DNA of 64,000 nucleotides, from the IMG/VR virus record IMGVR_UViG_3300020421_000007, positions 19,090 to 83,089 of that record; one strand, 5' to 3'. Below, piece after piece: positions 27,562 to 35,659 of the stretch (its first letter is position 1; each line of letters opens with the position of its first letter). The DNA comes from a virus. The translations under genes and the position numbers were made by a program. The notes under the pieces are model-generated. The model searched no databases. It saw only the letters and a program-made list of their open reading frames with translations, and was not told the origin of the DNA.

Positions 27562-29206
27562 AGAATTTGTAGAAAATATTTTTATTCCCTTTCTAATTGA
27601 GTATAGGGAATATATTTTTGATTTATATTTTACCTGTAGAATGCCTCCTTTTACACAGGACGCTATGGGAGATCTTTTTGGTAATCCAAAAGATACAACT
27701 TTTAGTGCCTTGTATATTTCAAACAAGACAGGTATTCCTTTGTCTGCTACATTTAATAATATCTACATTAGACCAGATCAAGAAACTTTAGATTTGTTTA
27801 TTAAAAATTTTAAGTATGTTTATGATAAGGGTGTGAGAATTGCTACTATTCCACACACCTCTTGGTTGATGACTGGACAAATTCAAAAAGCATTTCCAGA
27901 TCTTTTTATTAAAAATACTATTTTGCGAGAAGTTACAAGACCAAATGAAATTGTATCTCTAGCAAAAGCAGGTTTTCACTATATCAATTTAGATAGAGAT
28001 TTGATGCGTGATAGAGATCAACTTGTAGCAATTAAAGAAGCAAAAGACTACTGTGAATCTATTGGCAAACCAGTAAAGATTTCTTTGCTTGCCAATGAAA
28101 ATTGCTGGGGTGGGTGTCCCATTATGCCAGAACATTATCATTATAACAACACCAGAAGTGGAGACAATCCAGAATATTTTGCTGATGCTATTAGTAGAAT
28201 CTCATGTTCTTCTTGGGACATTCACGATTCTTCATCTCCCCTAAAAGCAGCAATTCTACCTCCATGGAAAGAAGACTGGGAGGAATTTATTGATTTGGGT
28301 ATTGATGTTTTTAAAATGCATGGTAGGGAGTCTGCCACAAGACTCAAAGAAAGCATGGACATCATTGAGAACTGGGCAGATGAAAAAGAATATTTGTTTC
28401 CAAATTTTGATGAGTTTATTCATGACATCCACATCGAAAATAAACCTATCAATATATGGAGAGAAAAAATTAAATCATGTAAATTTGATTGTTGGAAATG
28501 TAATTACTGCGAATCTGTAATTGAATCTAGAAAGAAAAAATATCACAGAGACAATCATAAGTATGTCTATCATGTTTTAGATTCTTTAGATAAATCAGGA
28601 AGATACGAATCTAAATTTGATGCTGAGTCTTACGATATCGAAGGATTAACTTCTGATAGAGTTAGGCATTTTTTAAATAACCTTTGCTCTATAGAAGAAG
28701 CAAAGTATTTGGAGGTGGGTTCATATGCTGGCAGCACTTTTTTTGCTGCTACTATGAACAATGATATTCCATCATTTGCTGTCGATAATTATATTTGTAA
28801 TGTATCTCCAGCAAGATTAGATGTTAAATGGAATGGATACTCTGCTCCAAAAAAGAAGTTCTTAAACAACAGAAAAAAATATAAGTCGGGAAAACTTATC
28901 GATAAACATATTCAAGATGTTAACTTGTTTGATCTAAAAAACACTAAAGTTAATGTTGTATTTTATGACGGAAGTCATGAATATAAAGATCAACAGAAAG
29001 CATTAGAAACAGTTTTACCACTAGTTGAAGATACATTTATTTTAGTTATCGATGACGCAAATTTCAAAGATGTGGTAGAATCTGCTAAGCAGTTTATATC
29101 TGATAATAAATTGACCTCTTTATATGAAAACCAACTTCTCACTACTAAGTATGAAGATTCTACCAGTTGGTGGAACGGTTTGTTTGTGGCGGTTTTAAAA
29201 AAATGA
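27503..29206 (+). CDS. U32/TIM-barrel-like Cys-rich protein fused to a SAM methyltransferase-like domain (567 aa)
   Basis: Two-part protein. Residues 1 to about 340 look like an alpha/beta barrel related to U32 peptidase-like hydroxylases, with LLANENCWGGCPIM (Cys201, Cys205), Cys235 and a dense cluster Cys326-x3-Cys330-x2-Cys333-x2-Cys336, suggesting an iron-sulfur centre. Residues about 390-567 look like a class I SAM methyltransferase: YLEVGSYAGSTFFAA (Gly406) as motif I, VVFYDGSHEYKDQQKALE, and a FILVIDD strand. The start at 27503 follows an AAAGGTGA ribosome site. The stop overlaps the next start (ATGA). The fold-level call for the first half is tentative; substrate unknown, possibly RNA or a cofactor. 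Confidence 0.6.
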   Translation: MPPNHPHQVFSLPINPKLPEEFVENIFIPFLIEYREYIFDLYFTCRMPPFTQDAMGDLFGNPKDTTFSALYISNKTGIPLSATFNNIYIRPDQETLDLFIKNFKYVYDKGVRIATIPHTSWLMTGQIQKAFPDLFIKNTILREVTRPNEIVSLAKAGFHYINLDRDLMRDRDQLVAIKEAKDYCESIGKPVKISLLANENCWGGCPIMPEHYHYNNTRSGDNPEYFADAISRISCSSWDIHDSSSPLKAAILPPWKEDWEEFIDLGIDVFKMHGRESATRLKESMDIIENWADEKEYLFPNFDEFIHDIHIENKPINIWREKIKSCKFDCWKCNYCESVIESRKKKYHRDNHKYVYHVLDSLDKSGRYESKFDAESYDIEGLTSDRVRHFLNNLCSIEEAKYLEVGSYAGSTFFAATMNNDIPSFAVDNYICNVSPARLDVKWNGYSAPKKKFLNNRKKYKSGKLIDKHIQDVNLFDLKNTKVNVVFYDGSHEYKDQQKALETVLPLVEDTFILVIDDANFKDVVESAKQFISDNKLTSLYENQLLTTKYEDSTSWWNGLFVAVLKK

Positions 29207-29853
29207 AACTATACGATCTTTTTCCTAATCCAATTTTTGGAATAGAATATCCGCATCATAAAAAATTGAAAGAAATAATTTTCAATGTGATGGAAGAAAA
29301 CAAAGATAACTTTGAGGTCAATGGACAGTCTTCTAATCTACAACATCTTAATAACAAATTAAGTGAATCTATTTTACACGAAGAACCATTTGAAAGTTTT
29401 AGAGAATGGGTAGAAGAGTCATGTTCGGATTATGTAAGTGATTGTCTTGGATATAATTTGCCAGACAAAATGATGGTTACTGACAGTTGGTTAAATAAAT
29501 GTGACAAGGGTGGATCTCAACATCCACACTATCATTCAAATGCATACATTTCTGGAACTTATTATGTAAACTTTGAAGAAGGTCATTCTCCTCTTATGTT
29601 TAATAAAAGATCAGCATTACTTTTTCCAAATCATCCGACGATTGTTCTGGCAGAAAATGATGATTTTATCACTAAGTATAATACTGACTCTGCTGTATAT
29701 CCAGAAGAGGGAGAACTATATTTGTGGCAGTCTCAAATGACACATAGTGTGCCTGAGAATGGAAAAGATAATCGTGTAAGTCTTTCTATGAATTTTATGC
29801 CAAATGTTGTAAGTAATACAAGATATGGTTTTAGAGTGGAGTATGCGAAGTGA
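29203..29853 (+). CDS. 2OG-Fe(II) oxygenase-like protein (216 aa), first of cassette
   Basis: Resembles the small 2-oxoglutarate/Fe(II) dioxygenase family common in marine cyanophages (TIGR02466 type). It has a metal-binding segment QHPHYHSNAYISGTYYVNF, a distal His in ELYLWQSQMTHSVPEN and an Arg in DNRVSLSMNFMP that would hold 2-oxoglutarate. Start ATG at 29203 overlaps the previous stop as ATGA; the downstream gene overlaps as GTGA. Such enzymes hydroxylate proteins, nucleic acids or small molecules; the substrate cannot be read from sequence. Confidence 0.75.
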   Translation: MKLYDLFPNPIFGIEYPHHKKLKEIIFNVMEENKDNFEVNGQSSNLQHLNNKLSESILHEEPFESFREWVEESCSDYVSDCLGYNLPDKMMVTDSWLNKCDKGGSQHPHYHSNAYISGTYYVNFEEGHSPLMFNKRSALLFPNHPTIVLAENDDFITKYNTDSAVYPEEGELYLWQSQMTHSVPENGKDNRVSLSMNFMPNVVSNTRYGFRVEYAK

Positions 29854-30635
29854 TTGACTACAATGATATCGTAGAGAGATTCCCAGAAAATAAATGGGAT
29901 ATTGGATTGCTTAAGGGGACAGAATACAAAAAAGTTTTGAACTCACCTGTAAAAGCAGCGTGTCATTTTAAAGGTGAGATGTTGACCAATCGTTTACAAG
30001 CACCTTACCAATCAGATAACACTTTAGTCTTCGCTAGATTATCAGAACATGCTGCCGATTATTCTCTCTATGAAGAAGCGGCAAGTTATCTTTCAGATTA
30101 CATTGAACAAGGAAAATGTGTTCAAGTATATGTAAATTTTAAAGAAGCGGCAATACAATCTGGACTTGGTGTTAGAGCTAAAAACTCTTTGATATACAAT
30201 AAAAAATTTGGATTTCAATGTAAGTTATGTGCATTTACATTTTTAGATGATCTAGCAAATGCCCCAGAACCACAAATAAACAAAGGACAATTAGATCTTT
30301 GTGAAGGGTGTGATGACTGTATCAAACACTGTCCAGCAAATGCTATCCATGAAGATTTTATTGATGGTAATGCTTGCGATACTTTTGTTGGAGTTGGAAA
30401 TAGTTCAGATCAAATGTCAATCAAATGGTTTTGGTATGAGTTAGTTAAACCAAATATTCCTAAAGAAGTTGTTGAGTCTTGGAATACCTTGGAAGATTTT
30501 AAAAATATTGTTTGGGATAATGGGTATGAGATGACTCCAAATGGATTAATGAAAGATGGAGAAGTAATTCCTATGCCACTCTGTAGAATGTGTCAACAAC
30601 AACCAAGATGTAGTAAAATACCTGTATTATTATGA
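29850..30635 (+). CDS. QueG-like 4Fe-4S protein (261 aa)
   Basis: Resembles the iron-sulfur part of epoxyqueuosine reductase QueG. Residues about 100-130 (AAIQSGLGVRAKNSLIYNKK) match the AGLGWIGKN-like signature of QueG. A ferredoxin motif follows, Cys151-x2-Cys154-x2-Cys157-x3-Cys161-Pro, then a NACDTFVG segment like the second half of the QueG motif, and a C-terminal CRMCQQQPRC. An extra pair CKLC lies near residue 125. It is shorter than QueG (about 350-380 aa) and starts with GTG at 29850. In QueG the last step of tRNA queuosine synthesis uses cobalamin; whether this protein does the same is unknown. Confidence 0.7.
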   Translation: MIDYNDIVERFPENKWDIGLLKGTEYKKVLNSPVKAACHFKGEMLTNRLQAPYQSDNTLVFARLSEHAADYSLYEEAASYLSDYIEQGKCVQVYVNFKEAAIQSGLGVRAKNSLIYNKKFGFQCKLCAFTFLDDLANAPEPQINKGQLDLCEGCDDCIKHCPANAIHEDFIDGNACDTFVGVGNSSDQMSIKWFWYELVKPNIPKEVVESWNTLEDFKNIVWDNGYEMTPNGLMKDGEVIPMPLCRMCQQQPRCSKIPVLL

Positions 30636-31252
30636 TGTTAAATATTGGACCATGGCACGTCAATCCATGTTTTTCTTTACCAGTTACATCAGCTGACATA
30701 GATTCTAATGTAAGTTTTCTTCTAAAAACTATGTCTAGAAAAATGGAATGGATTGAGGACAATCCAGATACAGGAATTAATGGATTTTATTCTAAAAATA
30801 GAAACGTATTAGATTCTGATTTGTCAATGAAAGAAGGATTAACTTCTATCTGTAAAGATTATATCGTAAATGCTTTATCATATAACACAGATATTAAAAT
30901 CACAACTTCTTGGTTTACAAAAACTTTAAAAGGTGGGCAGTGTGTGGAACATGCTCACTGCAACTCTTGGTTTAGTGCAGTTGTATATTTTGGGGACTAT
31001 GATGAAAAATCAGCACCACTAGTATTTTCAGTTGATCCTCCACAAATATTAGTACCAACATCTATGCCAAATTTTTTAAACTCATACAACTTGACAATTG
31101 AGTCAGAAAAGAATAAAATAATTATATTTCCCAGTCGTTTAAGGCACAAAGTTATTACACACAATTCAAATACTCCTAGGTATTCTCTTTCTTTTAACAT
31201 TATGCCTGTTGGAACAGTTGGGGAAGGAGACTCCAGTTACACATATAAATAA
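30632..31252 (+). CDS. 2OG-Fe(II) oxygenase-like protein (206 aa), second of cassette
   Basis: Same family as the gene at 29203. It has VEHAHCNSWFSAVVYFGD as metal-binding segment, then IIIFPSRLRHKVITHN and TPRYSLSFNIMP with the distal His and Arg. It overlaps the previous stop (ATGATG; ATG at 30632 or 30635). Its end TAT AAA TAA forms a late promoter octamer. The two oxygenases flank the QueG-like gene and are diverged, so they may act on different sites or substrates. Confidence 0.75.
   Translation: MMLNIGPWHVNPCFSLPVTSADIDSNVSFLLKTMSRKMEWIEDNPDTGINGFYSKNRNVLDSDLSMKEGLTSICKDYIVNALSYNTDIKITTSWFTKTLKGGQCVEHAHCNSWFSAVVYFGDYDEKSAPLVFSVDPPQILVPTSMPNFLNSYNLTIESEKNKIIIFPSRLRHKVITHNSNTPRYSLSFNIMPVGTVGEGDSSYTYK
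31244..31251 (+). promoter_or_regulatory. Late promoter TATAAATA inside the last codons of an oxygenase gene
   Basis: Exact octamer formed by the final TAT AAA codons and the TAA stop of the gene at 30632. It is 27 bases upstream of the 65-aa gene that leads the neck block. Confidence 0.75.
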
Positions 31253-31277
31253 TCACACACATCATTCTTTATTAAAA

Positions 31278-31475
31278 ATGGACACTGACGCCCTTAAGAA
31301 AAATTTTGTCGAACAACTAGAACAAGCAGATAAGCAAATTGCTGAGTTGGAAACAAACCTTGTAAAAGCTAGAGAGTACAAACTAAAATTACAGGGGGGT
31401 TTGGAAACTTTGGAACTCCTCAATCCATCGGAAGAAGAATCAGCAGAAACAGCGCCTACTGAAGTAGCAGAATAA
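31278..31475 (+). CDS. Small coiled-coil protein before the neck genes (65 aa)
   Basis: The ATG at 31278 is chosen because it lies just after the late promoter. Residues 1-45 (DALKKNFVEQLEQADKQIAE) form a heptad-type coiled coil; the C-terminus is acidic. Small proteins of this kind sit before gp13 in many cyanophages. Function unknown. A terminator with promoter-like loop follows. Confidence 0.75.
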   Translation: MDTDALKKNFVEQLEQADKQIAELETNLVKAREYKLKLQGGLETLELLNPSEEESAETAPTEVAE

Positions 31476-31482
31476 CTATCAG

Positions 31483-31518
31483 ATCCCTTCTTCCTAAATA
31501 GGTAAGAAGGGATTTTTT
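31483..31518 (+). terminator. Terminator hairpin with a late-promoter-like loop
   Basis: Ten base-pair stem (31483-31492 with 31504-31513), then TTTTT. The loop CCTAAATAGGT carries CTAAATA, close to the late octamer. gp13 starts seven bases after the T run. Confidence 0.85.
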
Positions 31519-31525
31519 GTGTGTA

Positions 31526-32326
31526 ATGGCATCTCCAAGTTCTAGATCTGAACTCATCACTTATTGTAAGAGGCAACTTGGTGAACCTGTTCTCCAAGTA
31601 AACATTGATGATGAGCAAGTAAACAATGTAATTGATGATACGTATCAATTCTTTCAGGAGAACTGTTACAATGGTATGGAGAGGTGTTACCTAAGACACG
31701 AAATTAACGCTGATGATAAAACAAGATTTGATGGTAAAGTAACTACGACTGAAGGAACAACAAATTGGGAAGAGTCAACAAACTTTATTCCAATTCCAGA
31801 TCACGTTGTAGGTATTACCAAAGTATATGGTTTAGTTAGTAATTCAATTCGCTCTAATCTCTTCGGTGTTGAGTATCAACTATATCTAAATGATCTGTAT
31901 GCGTTTGGATCACTTGATATTCTCAATTATTATATGCATAAACAATATCTAGAAACTCTAGACATGGTTATGAACAATGGTTCATTCCAACAGTTTAGAT
32001 TTACACAACGCCGTGATCGTTTGTATCTTGATATCAATAAAGCATTTCTTAAAGAAGATACATTCTTAGTAATTGAAGCACATCGTTTACTCGATCCCAC
32101 AGATGCTACAGAGATGAACAATGATATGTTTGTCAAAAAGTATGCTACTGCTCTTATGAAGAGACAGTGGGGTCAGAACTTGATCAAGTATAATAATGTT
32201 CAATTACCTGGCGGTGTTACCCTTAACGGTAGAGAGATCTACACAGACGCACTAGCAGAAATTGAGAAAATCGAAAGCGAAGTTCTCAGTAAGTATGCTG
32301 TTCCACCAATGGATATGATCGGATAA
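31526..32326 (+). CDS. 13: Neck protein gp13
   Basis: Matches cyanophage gp13, a neck protein at the head-tail joint. The N-terminus MASPSSRSELITYCKRQLGE followed by PVLQVNIDDEQVNNVIDDTY is characteristic. At 266 aa it is near the T4 protein (309 aa). The ATG at 31526 is used; a TTG further upstream falls in the terminator. Its stop is one base before gp14. With gp14 it closes the filled head and joins the tail. Confidence 0.9.
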   Translation: MASPSSRSELITYCKRQLGEPVLQVNIDDEQVNNVIDDTYQFFQENCYNGMERCYLRHEINADDKTRFDGKVTTTEGTTNWEESTNFIPIPDHVVGITKVYGLVSNSIRSNLFGVEYQLYLNDLYAFGSLDILNYYMHKQYLETLDMVMNNGSFQQFRFTQRRDRLYLDINKAFLKEDTFLVIEAHRLLDPTDATEMNNDMFVKKYATALMKRQWGQNLIKYNNVQLPGGVTLNGREIYTDALAEIEKIESEVLSKYAVPPMDMIG

Positions 32327-32327
32327 A

Positions 32328-33449
32328 ATGCCTACCAGTCCCTACTTTCCAACTTACTACGCAGGTCACAGTGGCGAACAAGGTCTTGTTCAGGATCTTG
32401 TGGATGAACAAATTAAACTGTTTGGTACAGACATATACTATATCCCTAGAGTAGTTTTACAAGACAACACTCTAGATGAAGTTAGATACTCAAAATATCA
32501 GGAGCAGTTTCAAATTGAGATGTTGCTTCAGAACGTCATGGGTTTTGGTGACAATGCTGAGTTCATCTCTAAATTTGGTTTAAGAATTACAGACGAGATT
32601 ATCTTTCGTGTGTCTACAAGACGATGGACAGAAGAGGTAGCAGAGCATAATCCCAACCTAACAGTAGATAGCAGACCTAATGAGGGAGATCTATTGTATT
32701 TCCCATTAACACAAGACATCTACGAAATCAAATTTGTTGGCAAGGAAGAACCATTCTTCCAGTTTGGTAAGATTCAATTCTATGCTATCACTGCTGAAAT
32801 CTATGAGGTTGGTAGTGATAATTTTGACACTGGAGTGGCAGAAATTGATGATGTAGAGCAACTCTTCGATACTTCTATTAAACTCTTTATGGATCCTGGT
32901 GGTACAGGAGACTTCACTGTAGGTGAGGAGGTAGTTGGTGATGAATTTCTTGCAAAAGCTACAGCAACTATTACTGGTGACGCTGTAACTGCTATAACTA
33001 TTAATGATGGTGGTTCACATTATAAAGTTGCTACACCACCATCAGTAACTATTACAGGAGACGGAAGTGGTGCTACTGCGACTGCTACAGTCAGTTCTAC
33101 TGGTATTGTTAATGGTATTACTATCACAAGTGGTGGGAGCGGTTATAGTTCTGCGCCTACTGTTGTCATTGACTACTCCCCCAAAGACAATAGAGCAGAA
33201 GTCAAGTCCTGGGATAGCACAACCAGAGCTCTTGAAGTCTACAACAGAACAGGAACCTTTACTACTGCTGAAGTAATTACTGGTCTAACCTCTGGTGCCA
33301 AGTGGAGTCCTGAGACATTCGACACTCTAAATAATACAAATAGCAACTACGATCAAAACAGACAGATCGAAGATAGTGCGGATAATATTATTGATTGGAC
33401 GGAAGGAAATCCGTTTGGTGAATATGGTAATCAGACAGGTAGCTTCTAA
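32328..33449 (+). CDS. 14: Neck protein gp14 with inserted glycine-repeat module (373 aa)
   Basis: The first 175 residues (SPYFPTYYAGHSGEQGLVQD, then DLVDEQIKLFGTDIYYIPR) match gp14, partner of gp13 in the neck. T4 gp14 is about 256 aa; the extra length is mainly an insert near residues 190-325 with two GSGY-type units (GGSHYKVATPPSVTITGDGS and GGSGYSSAPTVVIDY). The conserved C-terminal tail (NYDQNRQIEDSADNIIDW) resumes after it. Stop overlaps the gp15 start (TAATG). Confidence 0.88.
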   Translation: MPTSPYFPTYYAGHSGEQGLVQDLVDEQIKLFGTDIYYIPRVVLQDNTLDEVRYSKYQEQFQIEMLLQNVMGFGDNAEFISKFGLRITDEIIFRVSTRRWTEEVAEHNPNLTVDSRPNEGDLLYFPLTQDIYEIKFVGKEEPFFQFGKIQFYAITAEIYEVGSDNFDTGVAEIDDVEQLFDTSIKLFMDPGGTGDFTVGEEVVGDEFLAKATATITGDAVTAITINDGGSHYKVATPPSVTITGDGSGATATATVSSTGIVNGITITSGGSGYSSAPTVVIDYSPKDNRAEVKSWDSTTRALEVYNRTGTFTTAEVITGLTSGAKWSPETFDTLNNTNSNYDQNRQIEDSADNIIDWTEGNPFGEYGNQTGSF

Positions 33450-34249
33450 TGTTAGGATCACATTTTTACAATTCAATTGTTCGTAAGAACATTATTGCGT
33501 TTGGCACGCTCTTCAATAACATTAATATGAAGAGTACAGATCCTACTACAGGAGATGTACTTGAGGAAATTAAAGTTCCTTTAGCATATGGACCTAAGCA
33601 AAAGTTTCTTGTTAGGTTAGAAGAAAACGCATCATCTAGTAAGGTAGCTATTACACTACCACGTCTCTACTTTGAGATGACAGGAATTGAATATGATTCT
33701 ACCCGTAAGACATCACCTATTCAAAAATACAAAACTGTCATCGATGGTAATGGTGATGAGGTCAGAGTTCAATATGTTCCTGTTCCCTACAATTTAAGTT
33801 TTGAACTGGGAGTTATTGCTAAGTCTCAAGACGATGCATTACAAATTGTAGAGCAAATTTTACCATATTTTCAACCTTCATTTTCCGTGACTCTTAATAT
33901 GATTCCAGATATGAATGAGAAAAAGGATGTTGCTATTGTACTTAACGGTATTAGTAGTGAAGATGAATGGGATGATAGTTTTCTGAACCGTAGATATATT
34001 ACATATACCTTAAACTTTACAATGAAGTCTTACCTCTACGGTCCTTACAATACTGCTGATGTTATCAAGAAAGCAATTATTCATGAAACGCTTGGAGACC
34101 TTTCAGTCAACCGCAGAACTATTACTAGAACATATACACCTAAAGCAAAAACAGATATCAATACAGATGGTGTCATCGATGTAAATGATGATGCCCTAGT
34201 TGATGCTGGTGATGACTTTGGATTTAATGAAGGAATTCAATTCTTATGA
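33449..34249 (+). CDS. 15: Tail sheath stabiliser gp15
   Basis: The N-terminus MLGSHFYNSIVRKNIIAFGT, then LFNNINM and VPLAYGPKQKFLVRL, matches gp15, which caps and stabilises the head-proximal end of the tail sheath. Length (266 aa) equals the family norm (about 270). It lies between gp14 and gp16 as in T4. The C-terminus is acidic. Overlaps gp16 by four bases (ATGA). Confidence 0.85.
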   Translation: MLGSHFYNSIVRKNIIAFGTLFNNINMKSTDPTTGDVLEEIKVPLAYGPKQKFLVRLEENASSSKVAITLPRLYFEMTGIEYDSTRKTSPIQKYKTVIDGNGDEVRVQYVPVPYNLSFELGVIAKSQDDALQIVEQILPYFQPSFSVTLNMIPDMNEKKDVAIVLNGISSEDEWDDSFLNRRYITYTLNFTMKSYLYGPYNTADVIKKAIIHETLGDLSVNRRTITRTYTPKAKTDINTDGVIDVNDDALVDAGDDFGFNEGIQFL

Positions 34250-34659
34250 GTAACCTAGAAGAGAACATGGAGGAGATCCTCAACATTAGTGCTGAACCTA
34301 TTGAGGAATCCAAACCATCTAAACCAGTTCCACCTAAGGTGGATGAGGAAGATCGTGAGAAAGATTATCGATATACCAGGGGTGAGTTATACTCGCTCAT
34401 AGACAAGGGTCAGGAGGCGGTTAACGGTGCCTTAGAGGTCGCTCAGGAGTCAGGGCACCCAAGAGCGTATGAAGTTGCTGTAGCGGCAATGAAGCACGTC
34501 GCAGACATGACTGAGAAACTCCAAGATCTACACAAGAAAATGAAGGATCTTGACGAAGAAAAGAAAGGTCCGTCTAAGGTAACTAACAATGCTATGTTTG
34601 TAGGATCTACAGCAGAACTACAGAAGATGCTCAAGGAGATGGGCGGGGGTAAACGCTAA
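34246..34659 (+). CDS. 16: Small terminase subunit gp16
   Basis: Small helical protein (137 aa) between gp15 and the distant gp17, matching gp16, which recognises DNA and stimulates the large terminase. The central helices (LIDKGQEAVNGALEVAQESG, then AYEVAVAAMKHVADMTEKLQ) are typical of the oligomerising core. The N-terminus is acidic and Pro-rich. In this phage gp16 and gp17 are split by a 6-kb auxiliary gene block. Confidence 0.85.
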   Translation: MSNLEENMEEILNISAEPIEESKPSKPVPPKVDEEDREKDYRYTRGELYSLIDKGQEAVNGALEVAQESGHPRAYEVAVAAMKHVADMTEKLQDLHKKMKDLDEEKKGPSKVTNNAMFVGSTAELQKMLKEMGGGKR

Positions 34660-34687
34660 ATAGATTCGTAAACCCTCGTCGGTTATC

Positions 34688-35110
34688 ATGAGAGATTATA
34701 AAGAACTAAAAGAACTCTGTGAAGCAAAGCGCGGTCTCTACGCAAATATCCACGCTAAACGAAAAAGAGGAGAAGCTCCTGCGCGTCCTGGTAGTAAGGA
34801 CTACCCCGCGAAGGATGCTTTCAAAAAGGCGGCGAGGACTGCCAAAGAAAGTTTTGAACTCGAAGAAGCAGCCTGGACAAAAAAAGCAGGCAAAAATAAA
34901 GAAGGAGGTCTCAATGAAAAGGGACGGAAATCTTACGAAAGAGAAAATCCTGGATCTGACCTTAAAGCACCAAGCAAGAAGGTTGGAAATCCCCGTCGCG
35001 CATCGTTCTGCGCTAGAATGAAGGGCATGAAGAAAAAGTTGACCTCCAAAAAAACCGCTAACGACAAAGATAGTCGTATCAATAAGTCTCTACGTGCGTG
35101 GAATTGCTGA
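34688..35110 (+). CDS. DUF6321-like basic protein (140 aa)
   Basis: Highly basic protein. The C-terminal half carries a conserved segment KKAGKNKEGGLNEKGRKSYE followed by NPRRASFCARMKGMKKKL and RINKSLRAWNC, which matches the DUF6321 family found in many phages and some giant viruses. Composition suggests nucleic-acid binding. No enzyme motif seen. First gene after gp16 and separated from the next by about 60 bases. Confidence 0.75.
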   Translation: MRDYKELKELCEAKRGLYANIHAKRKRGEAPARPGSKDYPAKDAFKKAARTAKESFELEEAAWTKKAGKNKEGGLNEKGRKSYERENPGSDLKAPSKKVGNPRRASFCARMKGMKKKLTSKKTANDKDSRINKSLRAWNC

Positions 35111-35160
35111 CATAACATGTAAAAACATTGTTAAGTTAGCGTAAAATTACTTAGTGAATC

Positions 35161-35166
35161 TATAAT
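35161..35166 (+). promoter_or_regulatory. Possible host-type -10 box TATAAT before the petE cluster
   Basis: Perfect TATAAT in a 61-base gap, but no good -35 box 16-18 bases upstream. It ends only five bases before the ATG at 35172, so a transcript from it would be nearly leaderless for that start; the later in-frame ATG at 35190 would then fit better. Confidence 0.35.
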
Positions 35167-35171
35167 TAGTT

Positions 35172-35336
35172 ATGAGTTCTGATATAAAAATGCGTTTGAA
35201 TGACAACGATCTCACACGTCTTATTACCGCTTGTAAACTCTACCAAGAGCGTACAGGATCTGAGTGGATGTGGGAACAATATGATGATTTGATTAATAAA
35301 CTCAGAGCTTATAAAGAAAATTATTCCACGGACTGA
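35172..35336 (+). CDS. Small protein before plastocyanin (54 aa)
   Basis: Short ORF reading MSSDIKMRLNDNDLTRLITA then CKLYQERTGSEWMWEQYD; its stop overlaps the petE start (TGATG). Mostly helical and charged with one Cys. Small proteins with the DLTRLITAC pattern occur in other cyanophages, which supports it being real. The start could instead be ATG 35190 (48 aa). Function unknown. Confidence 0.65.
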   Translation: MSSDIKMRLNDNDLTRLITACKLYQERTGSEWMWEQYDDLINKLRAYKENYSTD

Positions 35337-35659
35337 TGAAATTTCTATTTGCGTTCTTAGCAACGCTATTTCTTGCTGCCCCCGCATGGGCAGTCGATGT
35401 AACGATGGGTTCAAATGGCAATCTAGTATTTGAACCAAACGACATTACAATTTCAGCAGGAGATACTGTTCATTTTGTGAACGGTATGCTACCTCCACAT
35501 AACATTATTGTTGAAGGTCGTGCTGACCTCAGCAGAGAATCATTGATGTTTAATCCTGGTGAATCACAAGACATTAAGTTTGCTGATGCTGGAGACTACG
35601 ATTTCTTCTGTGGTCCTCACCAAGGTGCTGGAATGGTTGGTACAATTCATGTAGAGTAA
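35336..35659 (+). CDS. petE: Plastocyanin
   Basis: Copper protein carrying electrons from cytochrome b6f to photosystem I in the thylakoid lumen. Residues 1-19 form a signal peptide ending AWA. The mature part has all four copper ligands: His55 (PPHNI), Cys92, His95 and Met100 (FFCGPHQGAGM). At about 88 mature residues it is somewhat shorter than host plastocyanin (97-105). It overlaps the previous and next genes by one base each, so it is translated together with PTOX. A known cyanophage auxiliary gene, here to keep electron flow going in infected cells. Confidence 0.95.
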   Translation: MKFLFAFLATLFLAAPAWAVDVTMGSNGNLVFEPNDITISAGDTVHFVNGMLPPHNIIVEGRADLSRESLMFNPGESQDIKFADAGDYDFFCGPHQGAGMVGTIHVE

